A stretch of 64,000 bases of DNA from positions 1 through 64,000 of the forward strand of contig BMUX01000019.1 of assembly GCA_014650415.1 (NCBI GenBank). The letters run 5' to 3'. The DNA comes from Streptomyces spiroverticillatus. GTDB lineage: Bacteria; Actinomycetota; Actinomycetes; Streptomycetales; Streptomycetaceae. A model generated the notes under the pieces. It was not told the DNA's origin and ran no database searches. It worked only from the letters and a program-made list of their open reading frames with translations. Made by a program: the position numbers and the translations under genes. Shown here in pieces: positions 11,721 through 18,889 of this stretch (its first letter is position 1; the number at the start of each line of letters is the position of its first letter).

Positions 11721-12680
11721 TTACTGGGCGGCGGCGGACTCGTTGCCGCCGAGAAGCAGATACAGGACGGCCATCCGCACGGAGACTCCGTTGGCGACCT
11801 GCTCGACGACCGTGCAGCGGTCGGAGTCGGCGACCTCGGCGGTGATCTCCATGCCGCGGACCATCGGGCCGGGGTGCATGACGATGGCGTGCTCGGGCAT
11901 CTTCGCCATCCGCTCGCCGTCCAGCCCGTACCTGCGCGAGTATTCGCGCTCGGTCGGGAAGAAGGCGGCGTTCATGCGCTCGCGCTGGACGCGGAGCATC
12001 ATCACCGCGTCGGACTTGGCGAGGACGCTGTCGATGTCGTACGAGACCTCGGCGGGCCAGTTCTCGACGCCGATCGGCAGCAGGGTGGGCGGCGCGACGA
12101 GGGTGACCTCGGCGCCGAGGGTGTGCAGCAGGTCGACGTTCGACCGCGCGACCCGGCTGTGCAGGACGTCGCCGACGAGCGTGATCCGCTTGCCTTCGAG
12201 GTCCTGGCCGAGGCCCGCGTCCCGCCCGACCAGCCGGCGGCGCATGGTGAAGGCGTCCAGCAGGGCCTGGGTGGGGTGCTGGTGGGTGCCGTCACCGGCG
12301 TTGATGACGGTCGCGTCGATCCAGTCGGAGGTGGCGAGGCGGTACGGGGCCCCGCTCGCGCCGTGCCGGATGACGACGGCGTCGACGCCCATGGCCTCCA
12401 GCGTCTGCGCGGTGTCCTTGAGCGACTCGCCCTTGCTGACGGACGACCCCTTCGCGGTGAAGTTGATGACGTCCGCGGAGAGCCGCTTCTCGGCGGCCTC
12501 GAAGGAGATCCGGGTCCGGGTCGAGTCCTCGAAGAAGAGATTGACGACGGTCCGCCCGCGCAGCGTGGGCAGCTTCTTGATGGGCCGGTCGGCGACCCGG
12601 GCCATCTCTTCGGCGGTGTCGAGGATCAGGACGGCGTCGTCGCGGGTGAGGTCGGCGGCCGAGATGAGGTGACGCATCAT
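11721..12680 (-). CDS. pyrB: Aspartate carbamoyltransferase catalytic subunit
   Basis: PyrB condenses carbamoyl phosphate with aspartate, the committed step of pyrimidine synthesis. The 319-aa protein has the carbamoyl-phosphate motif FFEDSTRTRISFE, the HPTQALLDAF helix and the aspartate-side loop MLRVQRERM. The usual MHPGPMNRG reads MHPGPMVRG, with Asn replaced by Val at a position that is often but not always Asn. Two ATG codons are adjacent (12680 and 12677). No separate regulatory subunit (PyrI) is present. It lies 102 nt downstream of pyrR. Confidence 0.96.
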   Translation of the reverse strand: MMRHLISAADLTRDDAVLILDTAEEMARVADRPIKKLPTLRGRTVVNLFFEDSTRTRISFEAAEKRLSADVINFTAKGSSVSKGESLKDTAQTLEAMGVDAVVIRHGASGAPYRLATSDWIDATVINAGDGTHQHPTQALLDAFTMRRRLVGRDAGLGQDLEGKRITLVGDVLHSRVARSNVDLLHTLGAEVTLVAPPTLLPIGVENWPAEVSYDIDSVLAKSDAVMMLRVQRERMNAAFFPTEREYSRRYGLDGERMAKMPEHAIVMHPGPMVRGMEITAEVADSDRCTVVEQVANGVSVRMAVLYLLLGGNESAAAQ

Positions 12681-12782
12681 CGGGGGTTCTCTCCAGGTGT
12701 ACGGAGGAGGTGGGCAGCAGGCAGGACGGCAGGCAGCAGCGTCCCTACGACCCGGATCGCGGGCCGTACGGGGCGGCAGGGG

Positions 12783-13385
12783 CTACTTGCTGTCGGCCGG
12801 GGCGGTCTGCTTGACACCGAGCAGCACGGTGTCGCGACCGTCCTCCTCGGCGAGCTGGACCTTGACCGTCTCCCGCAGGGACGTGGGGAGGTTCTTGCCG
12901 ACGTAGTCGGCGCGGATCGGCAGTTCGCGGTGGCCGCGGTCGACGAGGACCGCGAGCTGGACCGCGCGGGGGCGGCCGAGGTCGCCCAGGGCGTCGAGGG
13001 CGGCGCGGATGGTGCGGCCGGAGAAGAGGACGTCGTCGACGAGGACCACCAGGCGGCCGTCGAGGCCGTCGCCGGGGATTTCCGTACGAGCCAGGGCACG
13101 CGCGGGGCGCATCCGCAGGTCGTCGCGGTACATCGTGATGTCGAGGGAGCCGACCGGCATCGGGCGGCCGGTGATCTCTTCGAGCTTGGCGGCGAGCCGG
13201 CGGGCGAGGAAAACACCGCGGGTCGGAATGCCGAGGAGCACCACATCGTCGGCGCCCTTGGCGCGTTCGACGATTTCGTGGGCGATACGAGTCAGTACCC
13301 GGGCGATGTCGGGGCCTTCGAGAACGGGCCGCGCCGCATCGCCTTCGCCGGAAATTCCGGAATTAAGCGTGTTACTGGTGTCCAT
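12783..13385 (-). CDS. pyrR: Pyrimidine operon RNA-binding regulator/uracil phosphoribosyltransferase
   Basis: PyrR binds a specific loop in pyr mRNA when UMP is high, and in many species also converts uracil plus PRPP to UMP. The 200-aa protein has the PRPP motif LVVLVDDVLFSGRTIRAALD and the family segments GIPTRGVFLARRLA and LDITMYRDDL. It is the first gene of the leftward pyr operon. The ATG at 13385 follows a strong AAGGAGG (13396-13402). A nine-base match to the PyrR-binding-loop consensus lies just upstream of that site. This suggests translational autocontrol, as proposed for mycobacterial pyrR, rather than the terminator-based attenuation of Bacillus. Confidence 0.96.
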   Translation of the reverse strand: MDTSNTLNSGISGEGDAARPVLEGPDIARVLTRIAHEIVERAKGADDVVLLGIPTRGVFLARRLAAKLEEITGRPMPVGSLDITMYRDDLRMRPARALARTEIPGDGLDGRLVVLVDDVLFSGRTIRAALDALGDLGRPRAVQLAVLVDRGHRELPIRADYVGKNLPTSLRETVKVQLAEEDGRDTVLLGVKQTAPADSK

Positions 13386-13395
13386 AAAAAACGGA

Positions 13396-13421
13396 CCTCC
13401 TTCTCCGCCTCACGGGACGGT
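13396..13421 (-). promoter_or_regulatory. Candidate PyrR-binding loop overlapping the pyrR translation-initiation region
   Basis: On the minus strand, 13416-13408 reads CCCGTGAGG, which fits the PyrR-binding-loop core CCNGNGAGG exactly. It is flanked by a CCG (13420-13418) that can pair with CGG (13407-13405), giving a small stem with the core in the loop. The pyrR ribosome-binding site AAGGAGG is at 13402-13396, only a few bases 3' of the stem. UMP-bound PyrR on this loop could therefore block ribosome access. The stem is short, so the structure is provisional. Confidence 0.6.
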
Positions 13422-13564
13422 TCTTAAAGGACGTCGGGATGTGCGTGTTCCACGGTACCAGGGGGCCCGTAATGCCTCTCCCCCAGGGTGGCGAACCCCT
13501 TGGATCCCTTGTCCCACGGGGCTCCCACCCGTTCGGCTTGACGCAGCCAAGTAACGCTGCGTAA

Positions 13565-13581
13565 CCTCACAGTGAGTTACC
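13565..13581 (+). promoter_or_regulatory. Candidate BldD operator in the bldD/pyrR intergenic region
   Basis: An inverted repeat CTCAC-A-GTGAG (13566-13576), followed by TTACC to 13581, lies 45-60 nt upstream of the bldD start. It resembles the published BldD-box consensus (AGTGA spaced from TCACC), with mismatches in the second half. BldD is known to repress its own promoter in S. coelicolor, so an autoregulatory role is plausible. The same region would also be upstream of pyrR. Confidence 0.45.
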
Positions 13582-13625
13582 AGCCACGCGGCGGAGCCGC
13601 AATGTTCCAGCGTCCGGGGAGCTTT

Positions 13626-14126
13626 ATGTCCAGCGAATACGCCAAGCAGCTCGGGGCCAAGCTCCGCGCCATCCGCACCCAGCAGGGCCTTTCCCTCCAC
13701 GGTGTCGAGGAGAAGTCCCAGGGCCGTTGGAAGGCGGTCGTGGTGGGTTCGTACGAGCGCGGCGACCGTGCCGTGACCGTGCAGCGCCTCGCCGAGCTGG
13801 CGGACTTCTACGGGGTCCCCGTCCAGGAGCTCCTGCCCGGCACGACCCCCGGCGGTGCCGCCGAGCCGCCGCCGAAGCTGCGCCTCGACCTGGAGCGTCT
13901 CGCGCACGTTCCGGCGGAGAAGGCCGGCCCCCTCCAGCGGTACGCGGCCACCATTCAGTCGCAGCGCGGCGACTACAACGGCAAGGTGCTGTCGATCCGT
14001 CAGGACGACCTGCGCACCCTGGCCGTGATCTACGACCAGTCGCCCTCGGTCCTGACCGAACAGCTCATCAGCTGGGGCGTCCTGGACGCGGACGCGCGTC
14101 GCGCGGTCGGGCACGAAGAGGTCTGA
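13626..14126 (+). CDS. bldD: Developmental repressor BldD
   Basis: BldD represses sporulation genes during vegetative growth and dimerises on tetrameric cyclic di-GMP. The 166-aa protein has an N-terminal XRE-type helix-turn-helix (about residues 8-66, SEYAKQLGAKLRAIR onward) and a C-terminal effector domain. The c-di-GMP signature RxD-X8-RxxD is intact: R114-G-D116, eight residues, then R125-Q-D-D128. The frame is open upstream, but ATG at 13626 follows GGGGAG with normal spacing and gives the known N-terminus MSSEYAKQL. It is one of the few plus-strand genes here, divergent from pyrR and monocistronic, with a strong terminator immediately downstream. Intact BldD is a good marker for a sporulating actinomycete. 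Confidence 0.98.
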   Translation: MSSEYAKQLGAKLRAIRTQQGLSLHGVEEKSQGRWKAVVVGSYERGDRAVTVQRLAELADFYGVPVQELLPGTTPGGAAEPPPKLRLDLERLAHVPAEKAGPLQRYAATIQSQRGDYNGKVLSIRQDDLRTLAVIYDQSPSVLTEQLISWGVLDADARRAVGHEEV

Positions 14127-14167
14127 CCGGCACCCCGGGAAGCCGGGTGCCGCAAGAGAAGAAACGT

Positions 14168-14219
14168 ACCGCCGGGGGCGGTGGGAACCATGGGGTTCCC
14201 ACCGCCCCCGGCGGTTTTT
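14168..14219 (+). terminator. Very strong intrinsic terminator after bldD
   Basis: A perfect 22-bp stem (14168-14189 with 14194-14215) with a 4-nt loop is followed by four further T residues (14216-14219). It lies 41 nt after the bldD stop and is one of the few hairpins here with a T-tract. Confidence 0.92.
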
Positions 14220-14240
14220 CCGTACCCGTGGGGCACACCC

Positions 14241-14340
14241 CAGCCCCCTTGGGCGACGGGGCCGCCCCAAGGGGGCGGAACGGGCGGGCAAGGGGGCGGC
14301 CCCTCTCGCTCCGGGCCCACCCCGGCGCCGGCCCCGCCCC
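14241..14340 (+). repeat. GC-rich dispersed repeat, copy 1
   Basis: About 100 bases of non-coding GC-rich sequence between bldD and nusB recur as a close inverted copy at 17033-17125. Shared blocks include CAGCCCCCTTGGGCG, GGCGGGCAAGGGGGCGGCC and CTCGCTCCGGGCCC, in the same order and with similar spacing. No gene is convincing here. Confidence 0.7.
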
Positions 14341-14374
14341 GCAGAGCCCATAAGGCGCGGTGCCCCGGACGCGT

Positions 14375-14418
14375 CGTAGGGCCTGCAGTACGGGGTCACC
14401 CGTACCGCAGGCCCTACG
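14375..14418 (-). terminator. Terminator hairpin after nusB
   Basis: A 20-bp stem with one mismatch (14375-14394 with 14399-14418) and a 4-nt loop lies 30 nt past the nusB stop. It ends the efp-nusB transcript. Confidence 0.8.
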
Positions 14419-14448
14419 TTCAGCGGCGCACTCCGCGCACCGAGAGCG

Positions 14449-14883
14449 TCAGCTCTCCTCGCGGCGCAGCTTCGGCTTCAAATCCTTGAAGCGGCCGAGG
14501 AGGCCGTTCACGAACGACGGGGACTCGTCGGTGGAGAACTCCTTGGCGAGCTGAACCGCCTCGTCGATCACCACGGCGTCCGGGGTCCCGTCCACCCACA
14601 CCAGCTCGTACGTACCGAGCCGGACGATGTTGCGGTCCACGACCGGCATGCGGTCGAGGTCCCAGCCCTCGGCATAGGTCTCGATGAGCTCGTCGATGCG
14701 GGGCGCGTACTGCGCGTACCCCTCGACCAGCTCCATCGTGTATTCGGTCACCGGCGGCTGTCGCTCGTCGCTCCGCGAGTGCCGGACCCAGTCCGCGAGG
14801 ACATTCTGCACGGACGTGCCGCGCTGATCGGCCTCGAAGAGGATCTGGAACGCGCGCTTGCGGGCGTTGTTGCGAGCGGCCAC
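14449..14883 (-). CDS. nusB: Transcription antitermination factor NusB
   Basis: NusB binds boxA RNA with NusE (S10) and prevents premature termination, chiefly in rRNA operons. The 144-aa all-helical protein begins MAARNNARKRAFQILFEAD, the usual Arg-rich first helix. It contains WDLDRMPVVDRNIVRLGTYE and VIDEAVQLAKEFSTDESPSF, the two most conserved NusB blocks. The start is GTG at 14883, 2 nt after the efp stop, so the two are translationally linked. The order efp-nusB is conserved in mycobacteria. Confidence 0.96.
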   Translation of the reverse strand: MAARNNARKRAFQILFEADQRGTSVQNVLADWVRHSRSDERQPPVTEYTMELVEGYAQYAPRIDELIETYAEGWDLDRMPVVDRNIVRLGTYELVWVDGTPDAVVIDEAVQLAKEFSTDESPSFVNGLLGRFKDLKPKLRREES

Positions 14884-14885
14884 GG

Positions 14886-15452
14886 TTAGCTGTTCACCCG
14901 GCCGAGGTAGTCGCCCGTGCGGGTGTCGACCTTGATCTTCTCGCCGGTCGTGATGAACAGCGGGACGCCGATCTCGTAACCGGTCTCCAGGGTGGCGGGC
15001 TTGGTGCCACCGGTGGAGCGGTCGCCCTGCACGCCCGGGTCGGTGTGCTGGATGGTCAGCTCGACGGCGGCCGGGAGCTCGACGTAGAGCACCTCGCCCT
15101 CGTGCTGCGCGACCGAGGCGGTGAAGCCCTCGATGAGGAAGTTGGCGGTGTTGCCGACGGCCTTGCGGTCGACCATGAGCTGGTCGTACGTGTCCATGTC
15201 CATGAAGACGAAGTAGTCGCCGTCCATGTACGAGAACTGCATGTCGCGACGGTCGATGGTGGCCGTGTCGACCTTGGTGCCGGCGTTGAACGTCTTGTCG
15301 ACGACCTTGCCGGACATGACGCTCTTCAGCTTGGTGCGCACGAAGGCAGGGCCCTTGCCGGGCTTGACGTGCTGGAACTCGACGACGGACCAGAGCTGGC
15401 CTCCGTCGAGCTTGAGCACCATGCCGTTCTTGAGGTCGTTCGTGGAAGCCAC
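14886..15452 (-). CDS. efp: Elongation factor P
   Basis: EF-P relieves ribosome stalling at polyproline stretches. The 188-aa protein has the three beta-barrel domains. Its domain-I loop reads KPGKGPAFVR, with lysine at the tip as in factors with the palindromic PGKGP loop, which in actinobacteria is thought to act without lysine modification. No modification enzyme gene is seen nearby. The C-terminal OB domain includes ATLETGYEIGVPLFITTGEK. The GTG start at 15452 opens VASTNDLKNG. Several proteins in this window have long proline-rich stretches, for example the P-loop protein at 17306. Confidence 0.96.
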   Translation of the reverse strand: MASTNDLKNGMVLKLDGGQLWSVVEFQHVKPGKGPAFVRTKLKSVMSGKVVDKTFNAGTKVDTATIDRRDMQFSYMDGDYFVFMDMDTYDQLMVDRKAVGNTANFLIEGFTASVAQHEGEVLYVELPAAVELTIQHTDPGVQGDRSTGGTKPATLETGYEIGVPLFITTGEKIKVDTRTGDYLGRVNS

Positions 15453-15500
15453 GGTTGCGGAATCTCCTGGACTGGTGGAACGACCGACGGAACGCCTCGG

Positions 15501-16616
15501 CTAGAGCGCGAGGAGCTCTTTGGTCGTAATGGTGAGTAGCTCGGGTCCGCCGTCCGCCTCGGGGCGTACGACGAGAGTGTCGTCAATCCGGACTCCGCCC
15601 CGACCTGGGAGGTGAACCCCCGGTTCGACGGTGACCGGCACACAAGCGTCCAGTTTACCCATGGCCGACGGTGCCAACTGCGGGTCCTCCACGATTTCGA
15701 GCCCCACGCCGTGTCCGGTGGCCGCCGGAAGGGCTTCGCCGTACCCTGCGGCCTCCAGTCCCTGCCGGGCCGCACGGTCCACTTCCCGGTACTCGACACC
15801 GGGCGCGAGGGCCTCTCTCCCCGCCCTCTGCGCGGCGAACACCAGGTCGTACAGCTCGATCTGCCAGTCCGCGGGGGCGGTCCCGATCACGAACGTACGC
15901 CCGATCTCGCACCGGTATCCCCGGAAATTGGCCCCGAGGCACACGGACAGGAAATCCCCCTCCTCCACCCGCCGATCGGTCGGCCGATGCCCGCTTCGGC
16001 CCGAATTCGGCCCGGTCCCGACGGACGTCGCGAAAGCCGGCGCATCCGCCCCGTGATCCACGAGCCGCCGCTCCAGCTCCAACGCGAGATGCCGCTCCGT
16101 CCTGCCCACCAGAATCGACTCCAGCAACTCCCCCAACGCCTGATCAGTGATCTCCGCAGCCGTCCGCAGACACGCGATCTCCTCCTGATCCTTCACGATC
16201 CGCTGCTGCTCGACGGCGGCCCCCAGCTCCGCGAGCCGCACCCGCGGGGCGACCGACCCGAGCGCCCGGTACCGGGCGACGGTCAGGTGGTGCTCCTCCA
16301 CGGCCAGCGACCCGGCCCCTGCCGCCGCGGCGAACCCGGCAGCCGCCACAGCCGCATCCGCCCCGGGAACGGGCAGCACACTGACCCTGAGCGCCTCGTC
16401 GGGCCGCCCCTCCACGGGCGTCCCCTCCGGCGTACGCGGACACAGCAGCACATCGCTCTCCGGCCCCCCGGGCCCGACGAGCAGCACGGCCCCGGGCGGG
16501 GCGCTCCCGGCGAGATAACGGACGTTGGCGGGCCTCGAAACGAGCGCCGCCTCGCTCCCGGCGGCGGCCGCACGATCGCGCAGCCGCCCACGACGAACTC
16601 CATGCGCATCGGACAT
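15501..16616 (-). CDS. M24-family (Xaa-Pro aminopeptidase-like) protein with altered metal ligands
   Basis: A 371-aa protein with the creatinase-like N-terminal domain (about 1-130, SRPANVRYLAG) and a pita-bread M24 domain (about 140-371). Family members remove N-terminal residues before proline using two metals held by Asp, Asp, His, Glu, Glu. Here the usual DxG position reads SVCLGANF (Cys for Asp). The second Asp in GYxSDxTRT reads GYRCEIGRTF (Glu). The His is present in TGHGVGLEI and the first Glu in VEPGVHLPG, but the final Glu is Asp in GVRIDDTLVV. Activity as a peptidase is therefore uncertain. It sits upstream of efp-nusB, where mycobacteria carry pepQ. Confidence 0.85.
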   Translation of the reverse strand: MSDAHGVRRGRLRDRAAAAGSEAALVSRPANVRYLAGSAPPGAVLLVGPGGPESDVLLCPRTPEGTPVEGRPDEALRVSVLPVPGADAAVAAAGFAAAAGAGSLAVEEHHLTVARYRALGSVAPRVRLAELGAAVEQQRIVKDQEEIACLRTAAEITDQALGELLESILVGRTERHLALELERRLVDHGADAPAFATSVGTGPNSGRSGHRPTDRRVEEGDFLSVCLGANFRGYRCEIGRTFVIGTAPADWQIELYDLVFAAQRAGREALAPGVEYREVDRAARQGLEAAGYGEALPAATGHGVGLEIVEDPQLAPSAMGKLDACVPVTVEPGVHLPGRGGVRIDDTLVVRPEADGGPELLTITTKELLAL

Positions 16617-17305
16617 GCCCTCAACGTAGGTACGCCACCCCCACCCCGCCGCCCGAGCGCGTCCGACCGGGGGCCACTGTGCGGCTCCGCTGCGCGGACT
16701 CTTCCGTGCCCCTTCAGGGGCGCGGGGCTGTTCCGCTGCGCAACTCCGCTGCGGCGAGACAGCGCCCCGTCAGGGGCGCGGGGCTGCTCCGATGTGCGGC
16801 TCCGCCGCGCGGGCGCGCCCTGCCCATACGGGCCGCTCCCTTTCCGCACCCCTTCAGGGGCGCGGGGAACTGCGCGCCCAGCCACCCACCCAGCCGCGCG
16901 GCGAGCGCTTTAGGTGAAGGGGCGGGGCTGGGGACCCCCTGGCCCAGCGGGCCGGAGCTTCACGTACCCGGCACGGGGAGGCGCCCCGAGAGCCCCGGGG
17001 CTGCGCGCACCCGGCACGGAAGGTGCGGGCAGAGGCCGGTGCCGGGGCGGGCCCGGAGCGAGGGGGCCGCCCCCTTGCCCGCCCGTCCCGCCCCCGGGGG
17101 GCGGCCCCGCCGCCCAAGGGGGCTGGGGAGAGGGAGGTGGGGGCGGCCCCGCCACCCGAGGGCACGGGGGTGGTGGAAGGGGAGGCCCGCCCAAGGGGGC
17201 TGGGGCGGAGAGGGCCGCCGCCCAAGGAGGCGAGGGAAACAGGGGGGCACGGCCGGAGCGACGCCGCAGGCAGCCGAGGCGTCGGCTGCGGCGGAAAGCC
17301 CCCGC
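16617..17305. repeat. Repeat-rich intergenic region
   Basis: These 689 bases have no convincing gene. Three copies of a CCCCTTCAGGGGCGCGGGG-type element, a short hairpin-forming core, lie at 16709-16730, 16765-16786 (one base changed) and 16849-16868. The last continues into a longer unit, GAACTGCGCG...CCAGCC...TTTAGGTGAAGGGGCGGGG (to about 16935), which recurs inverted at 32553-32646. A separate GC-rich repeat copy is at 17033-17125. Such elements are common between streptomycete genes and may act as terminators or processing signals. Confidence 0.7.
17033..17125 (-). repeat. GC-rich dispersed repeat, copy 2 (inverted)
   Basis: On the minus strand this stretch follows the block order of 14241-14340 with few differences. 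A shorter related block (CCCAAGGGGGCTGGGG) recurs around 17187-17202, so the family seems to have expanded locally. Confidence 0.7.
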
Positions 17306-18196
17306 CTACCACGTCGGCGGACTCGCCATCGCCCTCGCAAGCGTCTCATCCAGCAGCCTCGCCGTCGTCGCCACATCGAACTGCGAGTTGTCGATGATGG
17401 GCAGCCCCGACCCGTACCACCCGGCCATCCGCCCATGGATCCGCGCGACTTCCTCGTCGCTGAGCCGCCGGTTCCCGCTCCGCTTGGCGTTCCGCTCCAG
17501 GACGACCTCGAGCCCCGGCAGCAGCACCACGGGCAGCAGCCCGGGCCCCACGTGCCGCTTCCACCCCCCGAGCCCCACCACGGGCCAGTCCGGGAAGACC
17601 GCGTCGTCGACGATGCACGAAATGTTGTTCGCCAGAAAGTTCCGCGCCGCGAACCCGCACGTCCGCCGCGCCAGCCGGTACTGCGCCTCGGAGTGGTCGT
17701 TCCACCCGGACTGCGGGTCGGCGAACCCGGAGCACACCCACTCCCGCACGTCGTCCAGGCTGATGTGCGCCGTCGGCACCCGGCGGCTCTGCGCCCAGTA
17801 CTTGGCCACGGTGGTCTTGCCCGCCCCCGCCGGACCTATGAGCAGCACGGCGAGCGTGGTGTTGCCCGTGCCCGCGTGCCCCTGCGCCCCCGGCGCCTGC
17901 GGCAGCGGTACGGGGCCGCCCGGCGGCAGCTGGATGTGCCCGGTGGTGTCCCTGGCCCCCGACGGCACGGGCGCGTGCTGCGGGCCGGTGCCGGGCTGGG
18001 GCGCACCATGCCCGTGCCCGTTCCCATTGCCGTGCGGCGCCGTGAATCCCGGCACGGGCCCCTGCGGCGGCGTGTGCGGCGGCAGCGGAGGCCCCTGCGG
18101 TGCCGGCGGGCCGACGGGCGGGTGCGGGGCACCCCCCGCCCAGCTCTGGCCAGAACCGTGCGGCGGTGGCAGCGGCGCCCCCACTACGTGCTGCAT
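17306..18196 (-). CDS. Proline-rich P-loop NTPase (kinase-like), function unknown
   Basis: A 296-aa protein in two parts. Residues 1 to about 110 are Pro/Gly/His-rich and probably disordered. From about 115 there is a P-loop domain with Walker A GPAGAGKTT (121-129), a following ISLDDVREWV, a Walker B-like SCIVDDAVFPDW, and a basic lid-like ERNAKRSGNRRLSDEEV. This layout resembles small zeta-toxin/AAA_33-type kinases that phosphorylate a nucleotide, sugar or antibiotic, but the substrate is not evident. The ATG at 18196 (MQHVVGAPLP) follows GGAG at 9 nt; an open frame continues upstream to 18283 but runs into the palindrome described separately. It lies downstream of the shikimate genes behind a terminator, so it is probably transcribed alone. 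Confidence 0.8.
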   Translation of the reverse strand: MQHVVGAPLPPPHGSGQSWAGGAPHPPVGPPAPQGPPLPPHTPPQGPVPGFTAPHGNGNGHGHGAPQPGTGPQHAPVPSGARDTTGHIQLPPGGPVPLPQAPGAQGHAGTGNTTLAVLLIGPAGAGKTTVAKYWAQSRRVPTAHISLDDVREWVCSGFADPQSGWNDHSEAQYRLARRTCGFAARNFLANNISCIVDDAVFPDWPVVGLGGWKRHVGPGLLPVVLLPGLEVVLERNAKRSGNRRLSDEEVARIHGRMAGWYGSGLPIIDNSQFDVATTARLLDETLARAMASPPTW

Positions 18197-18239
18197 CCGG
18201 TGCCACTCCGTCTCGTACAGGCGACTGTTGCCGGGCTGA

Positions 18240-18286
18240 CCGGTGCGTCGAAACCGACTCGATTCGAAACCGACTCGACGCACCGG
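18240..18286. promoter_or_regulatory. Compound palindrome with internal tandem repeat upstream of the P-loop gene
   Basis: Twelve-base inverted arms (18240-18251 and 18275-18286) enclose a 15-nt direct repeat, TCGAAACCGACTCGA, at 18248-18262 and 18264-18278. The element ends 44 nt upstream of the chosen start of the P-loop gene, a suitable place for an operator or leader hairpin. The binding protein is unknown. Confidence 0.5.
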
Positions 18287-18337
18287 AACCGTTGTGATGC
18301 TGACCCGAAAGGACCGGGTCGAACCCTCGAACGGTAC

Positions 18338-18373
18338 CGCCCCCGTCGTTCACCAGGTGAACGGCCGGGGGCG
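18338..18373 (-). terminator. Terminator after aroQ
   Basis: Two stacked 8-bp stems (18338-18345 with 18366-18373; 18347-18354 with 18356-18363) form a long hairpin 34 nt beyond the aroQ stop. It should end the aroC-aroK-aroB-aroQ transcript. Confidence 0.75.
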
Positions 18374-18406
18374 ATCCTAAGTGCCCTGCCCTGTCAGACG
18401 GCAGTC

Positions 18407-18889
18407 TCAGCCGTCGAGTTCCTCCGCGAGCGCCCGCAGTGCGAGCCGGTACGACCCGATCCCGAAGCCCGCGATCGTCCCACTGGCAACAGCGGCAACG
18501 ACCGAGGTGTGCCGGAATTCCTCACGGGTGTACGGGTTCGAGATGTGCACCTCGATCAGCGGGGCGGTGCGCTGGGCCGCCGCGTCCCGCATCCCGTACG
18601 AGTAGTGGGTGAAGGCCCCCGGGTTGAGCACGACCGGAATCGAGCCGTCCGCCGCCTCGTGCAGCCAGCGGATCAGTTCGCCCTCGTCGTTGGTCTCCCG
18701 GACCTCGACCTCGAGGCCCAGTTCCTTGCCGAGCCCCTGGCAGGCCTCGACCAGCCCGGCGTACGAGGTCGCCCCGTACACGTCCGGCTCCCGCGACCCG
18801 AGCCGCCCGAGGTTCGGCCCGTTCAGCACGAACACCCGGCGCGCGTACCGCGTACCGCGCACCTGGCGGCCGCCGCTGCCGCCGCTCAC
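18407..18889 (-). CDS. aroQ: 3-dehydroquinate dehydratase, type II
   Basis: Type II dehydroquinase removes water from 3-dehydroquinate to give 3-dehydroshikimate. The 160-aa protein shows the catalytic loop in VLNGPNLGRLGSREPDVYG, with Arg in SREP and the active-site Tyr near residue 35. It also has the NPGAFTHYSYGMRDA segment with conserved Asn and His, and the proton-donor His in EVHISNPYTREEF. The usual NLNLLG reads NLGRLG. The GTG at 18889 overlaps the aroB stop (GTGA), so I reject the longer frame to 19039. Streptomycetes often carry more than one dehydroquinase; this copy is embedded in the biosynthetic cluster, as in M. tuberculosis. Confidence 0.93.
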   Translation of the reverse strand: MSGGSGGRQVRGTRYARRVFVLNGPNLGRLGSREPDVYGATSYAGLVEACQGLGKELGLEVEVRETNDEGELIRWLHEAADGSIPVVLNPGAFTHYSYGMRDAAAQRTAPLIEVHISNPYTREEFRHTSVVAAVASGTIAGFGIGSYRLALRALAEELDG

